A DNA stretch of 13,430 bases from a candidate division WOR-3 bacterium (GTDB taxonomy: Bacteria > SDB-A): positions 1 to 13,430 of the forward strand of contig JAFGSQ010000041.1 in the NCBI GenBank assembly GCA_016934535.1, in the 5' to 3' direction. Every line of letters begins with the position of its first letter. The stretch's first letter is position 1. Under the pieces are notes generated by a model. The model was not told where the DNA came from and made no database searches. It was given only the letters and a program-made list of their open reading frames with translations. Position numbers and translations under genes: made by a program. Positions 1-5,399 of this stretch are shown here, piece by piece.

Positions 1-104
1 CCGTAGTATCTCATAACCTCTTTATCAGCGCATATACCAATGAATCCGCCTGCATCTTCGATTTTGGGTTTTCTCAACGAGAATTCTTTGTAATAAAAAA
101 GCAT
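1..104 (-). CDS. GNAT-family N-acetyltransferase, N-terminal fragment
   Basis: Only the first 34 codons are in the window; the gene runs off the left edge. The reading starts at an ATG (102-104) and contains FSLRKPKIEDAGGFIGICAD followed by KEVMRYYG. This is the usual opening of RimJ/RimL-type GNAT acetyltransferases: a first beta strand with LRxPxxxDA, then a helix, then a D-x-EVMRYY turn. Members transfer acetyl from acetyl-CoA to an amine, but the substrate cannot be told from this piece. No strong SD is visible, only a weak GGATG-like stretch just upstream. It lies 82 bases downstream of the methyltransferase at 187-825 in the same orientation, so the two could be co-transcribed. The acetyl-CoA-binding motif A lies outside the window. 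Confidence 0.7.
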   Translation of the reverse strand, partial: MLFYYKEFSLRKPKIEDAGGFIGICADKEVMRYY

Positions 105-186
105 TTTTATCACATCCGTTTTTTTTAAGTTTTAATTTATTTTATTTCATCCGAATTTATTCAAGAAAAATATTTTCAGACGTAAG

Positions 187-825
187 TTAATAATGATTTC
201 GTAAAATGTAATAAATTGATTTTAGATTTTCAGCGTTTTTCTTTTGGTTTTCAATTAAGCTTAACTCTTTTTCCGCAATATTATTTTCTACGTACATTTT
301 TAGTTTTTTCTCCATACATGAAAAATAATCATTTAGCCATACATCTTCCGATATTTCAATGATCCCCAGCAAGCTCAAATGATTGTTTCTGAAATGTCTT
401 CTTTTCATAGGGTCGTCTCTGAATTCATCATGGATGATTAAAAAACCGCCATTTTTTAAATATTTCAGAAGAGTTTCAAGTCCTTTGTAAAAACCGATTG
501 CGTTCAACAATCCTTCCGCTAAAATAATATCGAATTTGAAATTGAACAATCCAGGTCTTAATATCGAGTTATCAATGATTTTTATCCTGTCATTCAGCTT
601 TTTTTCAGATACTATTTTTCTGAACCATTTTATACTTTCCTCATCATTGTCAACGGCATAGATTACTCCGTCTGTATATTCTATGATGGAGAGGGCGGGA
701 ACTCCGGTGCCTGATCCGGCATCCAATATCAGAGGTTTTTTAATTTCGGGTATTTTTTGGAATGCTTTTTTTGTATATTTGTTGAGGTTTTTTCTGCATT
801 CGTCTTTGATTTCAAATAAATTCAT
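187..825 (-). CDS. class I SAM-dependent methyltransferase
   Basis: A 212-residue Rossmann-fold methyltransferase that would use S-adenosylmethionine. Motif I is LDAGSGTGV at residues 34-42. The acidic residue ending strand 2 is in AVDNDEES (D59). FDIILAEG (98-105) fits the motif IV strand, and LKNGGFLIIHDEF (about 123-135) is the strand 5 region after the 'KPGG'-like turn. The C-terminal third is helical and lysine-rich and probably forms the substrate lid. The ATG is preceded by AAGGAAGGG about nine bases upstream, which fixes the start. The substrate is not evident; the small size resembles ubiE/rRNA-type or small-molecule methyltransferases. Its upstream gap (826-1006) is filled with inverted repeats, so it may be transcribed separately from the next methyltransferase. 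No clear terminator follows in 105-186. Confidence 0.8.
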   Translation of the reverse strand: MNLFEIKDECRKNLNKYTKKAFQKIPEIKKPLILDAGSGTGVPALSIIEYTDGVIYAVDNDEESIKWFRKIVSEKKLNDRIKIIDNSILRPGLFNFKFDIILAEGLLNAIGFYKGLETLLKYLKNGGFLIIHDEFRDDPMKRRHFRNNHLSLLGIIEISEDVWLNDYFSCMEKKLKMYVENNIAEKELSLIENQKKNAENLKSIYYILRNHY

Positions 826-915
826 CGCGTTTTTCCCTTCCTTTATCAGTTTTCATTTAAACAGAGCCTGAATGCTCGAAATCGTCGCCGGTAATCAGGT
901 GAGACCTTTGTTCAA

Positions 916-1012
916 TTGCTTTTATTCAACATGCAAAGCAAGTGAGTTTGTCGGTTTATGCATTTGAAGTCAAACAAACACATAATTGTCTTCAGGCAGT
1001 TTAAACTCACTT
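916..1012. repeat. cluster of inverted repeats (palindromic intergenic element)
   Basis: Three nested or adjacent inverted repeats sit between two methyltransferase genes. TTGCTTT (916-922) pairs with AAAGCAA (935-941). AAGTGAGTTT (940-949) pairs perfectly with AAACTCACTT (1003-1012). Inside the latter, TGAAGtCAA pairs with TTGtCTTCA with one mismatch. The outer right arm covers the stop codon of the minus-strand methyltransferase. There is no T-run, so a standard intrinsic terminator is not supported. The element could be a dispersed palindromic repeat, a recombination site or an mRNA 3'-end stabiliser. The minus-strand heptamer GTTGAAT at 924-930 matches the integron attC right-core consensus, but no properly placed perfect partner was found. 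Confidence 0.5.
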
Positions 1013-1894
1013 CATTATTGCGGACATGATAGTTACGGTTGATTCTTCGCCTTTGAGAGGGAAAAAATCACCGGCCATTCGTGCCAAACCTCTAAAAATA
1101 GTATTTGTTTTTATGTCTGTAAAGTCCGCTTCTGCAAAATGCCGGGTAATCCGATCAACTGTTGCTAAATCAGCGGTTCCCATTTTTTCGCTCAATCTAA
1201 CGGTCCGGCTGTTTTCCCCATACAGCAATTCAACTGCAGTAAATTTACCGGTACGTTTCAAAACCCGTTTTACTTCATATAAAACACTTTTCCCGTTTTC
1301 AGCGTTTCCGAATCCGGCAAAAGTCGAAATTAAATCTGCAGAATCATCTTTTACGGGTAAATTCCTAACGTCACAAACACAGTAAACAAAATCGCAGTCA
1401 GTTGCAATTTTGTTCAGTCTCTCCTGGTTTTTTGTTTGAGCCGTCCTGCTTAAATCAGTGAGGATAATGGTTTTATCCGATAATTTTGAATAGTCCATTT
1501 CGTCGTTGAACAAAGAACCTGTCCCGCAGCAAACATCAATTATTGTTTTATTATAAGGATTGTAATATCCATTCCGGATCATCGAAAGCCCTGTTCCTAT
1601 GGCTTTCATAAGTTGATCAACATTAAGATTACAACCTATATTTTCACAGTCTTCCCTTGTTAAATAATTTTCCGATATAAGCTGGTCGAACCATTTTTCA
1701 GTTCTTTCAGCTTCAGTTGATCCGCTCCAGTTGTTGAAATGCTCCTGTTCCCTGACATTAAAGTCTATGAGATTATCCTGATATTCGAACTTTTCTCCGC
1801 ATCCCCCGCACTGCAATTCTTGTTTGTTAATGATTTTTATTTCGTTTTTGCATTTGGGACAGCAAAGAATGCCAGTAGCCTTTTCAACATCCAT
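1007..1894 (-). CDS. SAM-dependent methyltransferase with N-terminal zinc ribbon
   Basis: A 295-residue protein. It opens with a Trm112-like zinc ribbon: two cysteine pairs, CPKC (C12, C15) and CGGC (C29, C32), inside the typical 'LxCPxC...LxCxxCxxxF' frame that ends NLIDF. A long linker (about 45-115) leads to a class I methyltransferase core: motif I IIDVCCGTGS (118-127), an acidic strand-2 end at D147 (LTDLSR), CDVRNLPVKDDSADLI (174-189) as motifs II/IV, and a strand-5 region at VLKRTGKFTAVELLY (211-225). This domain order is common in bacterial methyltransferases related to ubiE and RlmA, but the substrate cannot be assigned. The ATG has AAGGAG seven bases upstream. A promoter with a perfect 17-bp spacer lies in the gap upstream, so it can be transcribed independently of the genes before it. 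Confidence 0.82.
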   Translation of the reverse strand: MDVEKATGILCCPKCKNEIKIINKQELQCGGCGEKFEYQDNLIDFNVREQEHFNNWSGSTEAERTEKWFDQLISENYLTREDCENIGCNLNVDQLMKAIGTGLSMIRNGYYNPYNKTIIDVCCGTGSLFNDEMDYSKLSDKTIILTDLSRTAQTKNQERLNKIATDCDFVYCVCDVRNLPVKDDSADLISTFAGFGNAENGKSVLYEVKRVLKRTGKFTAVELLYGENSRTVRLSEKMGTADLATVDRITRHFAEADFTDIKTNTIFRGLARMAGDFFPLKGEESTVTIMSAIMK

Positions 1895-1949
1895 AGTGGT
1901 TTCTCCTTTTCATAAATCATAACCTTTATAGCTTTCTGTCACTAATACG

Positions 1950-1978
1950 ATTATTGTAATCGGAATTGTCTCTGCCAA
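1950..1978 (-). promoter_or_regulatory. sigma-70-type promoter for the zinc-ribbon methyltransferase
   Basis: On the minus strand a -35 box TTGGCA (1973-1978, five of six consensus bases) and a -10 box AATAAT (1950-1955, five of six) are separated by exactly 17 bases, about 56 bases ahead of the ATG. The -10 box is embedded in an inverted repeat, CGATTA (1948-1953) and TAATCG (1957-1962), which could be a small operator. The call rests on consensus matching only. Confidence 0.45.
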
Positions 1979-2005
1979 AATTGAAAATCACTTTCTCAAG
2001 ATAAA

Positions 2006-2158
2006 TCATTCGTGAAAAATATCCATTTCATATTGAATGATTTCAGGCACAATTTCGGCCTTGTATTTGCAATTATTAAGGGGTGAAAGCGCGTAAGCAT
2101 CGAGTAACAATTCATAGAGGATGCCTTTTTGGTGACGCTTAATGCCGATTAATTTCAT
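2006..2158 (-). pseudogene. truncated GNAT-like remnant, 50 codons
   Basis: A short open frame with protein-like composition begins MKLIGIKRHQKGILYELLLD and ends IIQYEMDIFHE. By eye this resembles the first 50 residues of one GNAT subfamily, whose members start with a similar 'KxLxNIxxYxKxILxxLLxxAYxF' stretch and reach an 'xxWKEFDDFFF' segment at this distance. The frame then stops, and neither other frame clearly continues the family through to the acetyl-CoA motif. There is no SD, and an in-frame TGA lies two codons upstream of the ATG. It follows the methyltransferase-like membrane gene by 31 bases in the same direction. I read it as a decayed or 3'-truncated acetyltransferase gene; a genuine small protein is the alternative. 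Confidence 0.38.
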
Positions 2159-2189
2159 GGTTCATGCAATTGTCTGATCTATTGTATTT

Positions 2190-2702
2190 TCAAAACCAGG
2201 TTTTATTTTTGTATTCACGGTATTTTGGATCTTTTTTTTCTAATTCATTCTCTTCCAATATTTTCCAGTGAATTATAAATGATATCCAGATTACTGAAGA
2301 TAAGAGAGTGATCGTGCTCTGAAGAAATAATGGAAAACCGACCAACCAAATAATAAAACCTAAATACATCGGATTCCTGATTTTTGAATAAATACCGCTT
2401 GTAACAGTTTTACCTGTTTTGTCTTCCTTTAATTTCATGTTTGAAAATAAAAATAGCAGAATACCCGTGATAAATAACAATAAACCGGTACACCTTAACC
2501 AAACCGGAACGTTAATTTTCAGAGGATCAAAAAAACACATTTGAAACCAGGAAAACCATAAAAAAGCCATAATTACATATATAAAAAAAATTATTTTTTT
2601 GTTCTGAGATAATGGATGATTCTTGTAATGCAAAATGTTGAATATTGTTCTCAATAGAAAACAGAAAAAACAAACTGAACTCAAAACAATAAATACAGAC
2701 AT
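2190..2702 (-). CDS. isoprenylcysteine/phospholipid methyltransferase-type membrane protein
   Basis: A 170-residue integral membrane protein of the ICMT/PEMT-like superfamily, which methylates lipid or prenyl-type substrates using SAM at the membrane. Hydrophobic segments lie near residues 2-22, 37-58, 69-87 and 113-146. The C-terminal SAM-binding signature is clear: TSGIYSKIRNPMYLGF (101-116), containing G-x-Y and RNPMY, then EENELEKKDPKYREYKNKT (150-168), the 'EExxL...YxxYxxxT' tail. The length is normal for bacterial members. The ATG has CGGAG seven to eight bases upstream. It lies 62 bases after the SnoaL-like gene on the same strand and probably shares its transcript. The exact substrate is unknown. 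Confidence 0.8.
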   Translation of the reverse strand: MSVFIVLSSVCFFCFLLRTIFNILHYKNHPLSQNKKIIFFIYVIMAFLWFSWFQMCFFDPLKINVPVWLRCTGLLLFITGILLFLFSNMKLKEDKTGKTVTSGIYSKIRNPMYLGFIIWLVGFPLFLQSTITLLSSVIWISFIIHWKILEENELEKKDPKYREYKNKTWF

Positions 2703-2764
2703 TATTCAACTCCGGAAAAAGACGGCGACGTGCGAGCTAAGTTTGAATAACTTGGGCAATTTTC

Positions 2765-3172
2765 CTAATTCCAGATAGACCTGTGGATTTTCCAGGATCC
2801 GTTTTTTTGACGTTTCAATATCCTCATTATCATGCCGCCGCTGGAGATTTCTTTTCCTTTAACTATTGGAACGGCTTTACCTCTGTAGGATCCCCATTCG
2901 AAGGCATAATCACCGATGACATTAATTTCTATAAAATCGTGATCGTATTCTGTTATTTTATAATCCTTTGATTGTTCAAAATTATAAACAAGCATTTTTT
3001 TAAGTTCTTCGATACCCTCAATTATTTTACCATCGGGCTGAATGAGAATACCGTCAACCGTAAAAAGAGACAAAAGAGTTTCCGCGTCCTTATTAATTGA
3101 AGCTGTCTTGTCTTTTTTATGAAGTAATTTTATGGCTTCAAAATCAGAATTCGTTAAATTATTTATTTTCAA
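2765..3172 (-). CDS. SnoaL/DUF4440-type NTF2-like protein
   Basis: A 135-residue soluble protein with the NTF2-like cone-shaped fold of the SnoaL/DUF4440 group. The N-terminal helix is followed by TASINKDAETLLSLFTVDG (24-42), the usual 'A...D...LxxLFxxDG' entry. Then come ILIQPDGKIIEGIEELKKML (43-62), the central sheet with GDYAFEWGSYRGKAVP (87-102), and a last strand RQKNGSWKIHRSIWN. Such proteins act as small-molecule isomerases or hydrolases, or simply bind ligands, so no reaction can be assigned. The start is a TTG with AAAGGAG six bases upstream, which supports it over any later ATG. A promoter with consensus spacing precedes it, divergent from the transporter promoter. It heads the presumed transcript with the membrane methyltransferase gene. 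Confidence 0.75.
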   Translation of the reverse strand: MKINNLTNSDFEAIKLLHKKDKTASINKDAETLLSLFTVDGILIQPDGKIIEGIEELKKMLVYNFEQSKDYKITEYDHDFIEINVIGDYAFEWGSYRGKAVPIVKGKEISSGGMIMRILKRQKNGSWKIHRSIWN

Positions 3173-3208
3173 AGTCTTTCTCCTTTTATTGTAGCCGAGT
3201 AATTTGAT

Positions 3209-3237
3209 ATTATACTATTTCGAAAGACACATTTGAA
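3209..3237 (-). promoter_or_regulatory. promoter for the SnoaL-like gene
   Basis: On the minus strand, TTCAAA (3232-3237) and a perfect TATAAT (3209-3214) are separated by 17 bases, 37 bases before the TTG start. The 13-mer AAATAGTATAATA around the -10 box is shared with the promoter upstream of the flavodoxin-like gene. It diverges from the transporter promoter at 3262-3290, with the two core regions 24 bases apart. Confidence 0.5.
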
Positions 3238-3261
3238 TATCTTCCAATATTAAAATTTTGC

Positions 3262-3290
3262 TTGTTCTTATATTGACTTAAATTTATAAT
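3262..3290 (+). promoter_or_regulatory. promoter for the tungstate transporter operon
   Basis: A perfect TATAAT -10 box (3285-3290) lies 17 bases after TTGTTC (3262-3267), a -35 box matching consensus in its first three positions. Transcription would begin near 3297 and give a leader of roughly 150 bases before the small leader ORF and about 225 bases before the permease gene. The weak -35 could mean activator dependence. Confidence 0.45.
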
Positions 3291-3330
3291 GAGCGCGATT
3301 GCATTTCATGCAAAACAAATCATAGATAGT

Positions 3331-3444
3331 TCCAACTCTTCGAGTCGCTTTGCCTAAAGAGTGATCCACGGCGGGCGACCGGCAGACGGAAGTCTCGAGG
3401 GTGCGGCCGGAAACGTCTTCACCTCCCGCGTTCGGAAAGGAGAG
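3331..3444 (+). promoter_or_regulatory. structured leader RNA, candidate Moco/Tuco-type riboswitch
   Basis: In an AT-rich intergenic region, 54 of the 80 bases at 3361-3440 are G or C, and several helices can be drawn. ACTCTT (3335-3340) pairs with AAGAGT (3357-3362). GCGGG (3371-3375) pairs with CCCGC (3425-3429). CCGGC (3379-3383) pairs with GCCGG (3406-3410). AGAC (3384-3387) pairs with GTCT (3392-3395) around a GGAA (GNRA) loop. A 3' hairpin pairs CTC and CCG (3423-3428) with CGG (3433-3435) and GAG (3440-3442), leaving AAAG bulged. That last hairpin contains AAAGGAG, the SD of the following ORF, and competes with the GCGGG/CCCGC helix. The Moco RNA motif and its Tuco variant regulate molybdate/tungstate transport and cofactor genes. 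The position and the 3' hairpin fit this class, but I matched it from memory and by hand-folding, without a covariance search. Confidence 0.45.
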
Positions 3445-3445
3445 A

Positions 3446-3526
3446 ATGTCAATATTTGATTCAATAATACTGCACTTAGTATCCTTGTGGTGCCTTTTTT
3501 CTTTTTTTAGCGGGAAAGAGTCGTGA
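3446..3526 (+). CDS. 26-codon hydrophobic leader ORF coupled to the permease gene
   Basis: An ATG at 3446 is preceded by AAAGGAG (3436-3442), a strong SD at rather short spacing (three bases). It opens a 26-codon frame starting MSIFDSIILHLVSLW and ending FFSGKES. Residues 5-21 form one hydrophobic segment that could span the membrane. The stop TGA (3524-3526) overlaps the GTG start of the permease gene in a GTGA arrangement, the same four-base overlap that joins the permease and ATPase genes. The SD lies inside the last hairpin of the candidate riboswitch, so ligand-controlled folding would control this ORF directly and the permease through coupling. It may be a leader peptide whose only role is coupling, or a tiny extra membrane subunit. 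Chance cannot be excluded for an ORF this short. Confidence 0.5.
   Translation: MSIFDSIILHLVSLWCLFSFFSGKES
3472..3508 (+). terminator. weak terminator-like hairpin with long U-tract in the leader
   Basis: GCACT (3472-3476) can pair with GGTGC (3489-3493, one G-U pair), followed directly by C, six Ts, C and seven Ts (3494-3508). The U-tract is long but the stem is only five base pairs with a 12-base loop. The same bases encode the hydrophobic stretch of the leader ORF. It could attenuate transcription ahead of the permease gene or simply reflect phenylalanine codons. Confidence 0.28.
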
Positions 3527-4344
3527 GCTTAAAGAAAAAAATGAAAAAAGCCGACATCATGACTCTTGTCTTTGTTGTACTTGGATTTTCAATGGCTATT
3601 TTCATCGCCGGACCGATTTTAAAATTATTGTTTTCATCTTCATTGGGAACCTTGCGCACCGCACTTTTGGAAAAATCAGTTTACAGTTCGATACTAATGA
3701 CGGCTTATTCCGCAGCTTTTGCGACAGTTATCGGATTGGTGTTCGGAGTTCCTCTTGCTTACCTGCTGGCGAGGAAGAATTTTATATGCAAAAGAATTGT
3801 CGAGGGACTTATTGACATTCCTGTCGTCATTCCCCATTCAGCGGCGGGAATAGCTCTCCTTTTCGTATTCGGAAGCAGATTCCTTACGGGCAGGTTTTTT
3901 AAATTTTTAGGCGTATCATTTTTCAACAGCATCGCAGGCGTAATTATTGCCATGTTGTTTGTCAGCATACCATTTCTCCTGAATGCCGCGAGGGAAGGTT
4001 TTGAGTCTGTTGACGTCAGACTCGAGAAAGTAGCGAGGACTCTCGGCGCGTCGCCCTGGCAGACATTTTTCAGGATATCTCTTCCGCTGGCGTGGAGAAG
4101 TATTTTGTCTGGCTCGATAATGATGTGGGCGAGAGGAGCAAGCGAGTTCGGTGCGGTACTCGTATTGGCTTATCACGTAAATTTTTTCGGAAATTACGCA
4201 TGCGTGACTCCGATTCTCGTTGCTGACAGATTTAATTCGTTCGGACTTGAATATGCCCGGCCTGTGACGGCGATAGTCATATTGATTTCTCTGCTCTGTT
4301 TTATTCTTTTGCGTGTTCTGGCTCGCCACAGGAAAACCAAGTGA
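3523..4344 (+). CDS. wtpB: tungstate/molybdate ABC transporter permease (WtpB-like)
   Basis: A 273-residue inner-membrane permease of the ModB/CysT/WtpB family. It would form a homodimer that passes tungstate or molybdate delivered by the binding protein encoded two genes downstream. Hydrophobic helices lie near residues 12-37, 54-82, 97-116, 133-153, 195-217 and 247-266. The cytoplasmic EAA loop that contacts the ATPase is at 168-190 (EKVARTLGASPWQTFFRISL), with its conserved G at 175. ARGASEFGAVLVLAY (203-217) and RFNSFGLEYARPV (236-248) match the archaeal WtpB type. The segment between them is a few residues longer than I recall for archaeal proteins. The start is GTG, overlapping the stop of the 26-codon leader ORF (GTGA). 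Only GGGAAAGAG precedes it, so translation may depend on coupling. The gene overlaps the ATPase gene by four bases. Confidence 0.88.
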   Translation: MSLKKKMKKADIMTLVFVVLGFSMAIFIAGPILKLLFSSSLGTLRTALLEKSVYSSILMTAYSAAFATVIGLVFGVPLAYLLARKNFICKRIVEGLIDIPVVIPHSAAGIALLFVFGSRFLTGRFFKFLGVSFFNSIAGVIIAMLFVSIPFLLNAAREGFESVDVRLEKVARTLGASPWQTFFRISLPLAWRSILSGSIMMWARGASEFGAVLVLAYHVNFFGNYACVTPILVADRFNSFGLEYARPVTAIVILISLLCFILLRVLARHRKTK

Positions 4345-5387
4345 TTGAAATAAAAGGATTGAAAATTGACTTGGGCAATTTCGTCCTGAGGGATATTGAT
4401 CTTCAGATAGAAAGAGGGGAATACTTCATTGTCCTCGGGCCGACGGGGGCTGGAAAATCGGTTTTACTCGAAGCGATAGCAGGCCTGTATCCGGTTCTCG
4501 AAGGAAAGATAATTATTGACGGCAGAGACGTAACGGAACTTTCTCCGGAAAAAAGAAAAATCGGTATCGTCTATCAGGATTATTCGCTTTTCCCTCACAT
4601 GTCCGCCGCGGAAAACATAGCCTTCGGACTTAAAGTCAGAAGAACTCCCGGAAAGAAGATAAAAGAAAAGATAAATAATATGGCCGCAATGACTCACATA
4701 AAAGATCTGCTCGATAGAAAGCCGGACACGCTGAGCGGAGGTGAAAAACAAAAAATCGCCTTGGCAAGAGCTCTCGTCACCGATCCGGACATTCTTCTGC
4801 TCGACGAACCTCTGAGCGCCCTGGACCCCAGCACACGCGAAAAAATGAGAGATTTTCTTGAAGAACTTCATGAAGAGCTCAAAGTCACTATTATTCACGT
4901 CACGCACGATTTTGAAGAGGCGGCAGTACTCGGCGACAGAGTGACTGTTATAAACAACGGTGTCATAGTTCAGACTGGCAGACCTGATTATATTATGCGT
5001 CATCCCAAGACGGAGTTTGTAGCTGATTTTGCCCTTTCAAGAAATATTTTCAGGGGAAAAGCGAGATTCAAGCAGGACGGTTTTGCCGAAATTGAAATAA
5101 ATGGCCATAAAATCAACGCAGTGACTGAAAAGACCGGCGATGTCAGAGTTACACTTAGGCCGGAAGAGATTATAATTTCAAGGGAAAAGCTCGTTTCAAC
5201 AGCCCGGAATTGCCTCAAGGGAATCGTCCGGGAGATTTCACACAGAGGCTCATACGCATATGTCACAGTGTCGGCTGGGCAGGATTTTGTGTGCATGGTA
5301 ACAAACACGGCTTTAGAAGAATTGGAGCTTAAAAAAAATAATGAAGCTTGGATAATCTTTAAAGCTTCAGCAGTTCATGTATTTTAA
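4341..5387 (+). CDS. wtpC: tungstate/molybdate ABC transporter ATP-binding protein (WtpC/ModC-like)
   Basis: A 348-residue ATPase that would drive the permease from the cytoplasmic face. All nucleotide-binding motifs are intact: Walker A GPTGAGKS (33-40), the Q-loop in VYQDYSLFPHMS (Q79), the signature LSGGEKQ (131-137), Walker B ILLLDEP (151-157, catalytic E156), the D-loop SALD (159-162) and the switch histidine in VTHDFEEA (H189). From about residue 240 a TOBE-like beta domain follows, including VTLRPEEIIISRE. In ModC-type proteins this region can bind oxyanion and shut transport down when the cell is replete, so self-regulation is possible. Start GTG overlaps the permease stop in a GTGA, giving strong translational coupling. 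The binding-protein gene begins 12 bases downstream. Confidence 0.9.
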   Translation: MIEIKGLKIDLGNFVLRDIDLQIERGEYFIVLGPTGAGKSVLLEAIAGLYPVLEGKIIIDGRDVTELSPEKRKIGIVYQDYSLFPHMSAAENIAFGLKVRRTPGKKIKEKINNMAAMTHIKDLLDRKPDTLSGGEKQKIALARALVTDPDILLLDEPLSALDPSTREKMRDFLEELHEELKVTIIHVTHDFEEAAVLGDRVTVINNGVIVQTGRPDYIMRHPKTEFVADFALSRNIFRGKARFKQDGFAEIEINGHKINAVTEKTGDVRVTLRPEEIIISREKLVSTARNCLKGIVREISHRGSYAYVTVSAGQDFVCMVTNTALEELELKKNNEAWIIFKASAVHVF

Positions 5388-5399
5388 AAAGGAGGTCAA

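Noticed and set aside
866-905. Hairpin CCTGA/TCAGG upstream of the 187-825 methyltransferase as a riboswitch
   Set aside because: Only five pairs enclose a 23-base loop, and no known riboswitch motif is visible.
941-1011. Intrinsic terminator for the zinc-ribbon methyltransferase gene
   Set aside because: The outer stem is good but encloses 53 bases, and no U-run follows on the minus strand.
2702-2750. Possible integron attC site between the SnoaL-like and membrane methyltransferase genes
   Set aside because: The 8-bp inverted repeat and a GTTGAAT core are present, but the element is shorter than known attC sites and lacks a proper left core. Similar heptamers also occur inside genes.
3297-3445. 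Cobalamin or TPP riboswitch in the transporter leader
   Set aside because: I see neither a B12-box-like sequence nor the CTGAGA element of TPP riboswitches; the context also argues for Mo/W sensing.
3916-4329. Minus-strand open frame inside the permease gene (also 4464-5003 inside the ATPase gene)
   Set aside because: These are shadows of well-conserved transporter genes, with low-complexity, charged translations and no family match.
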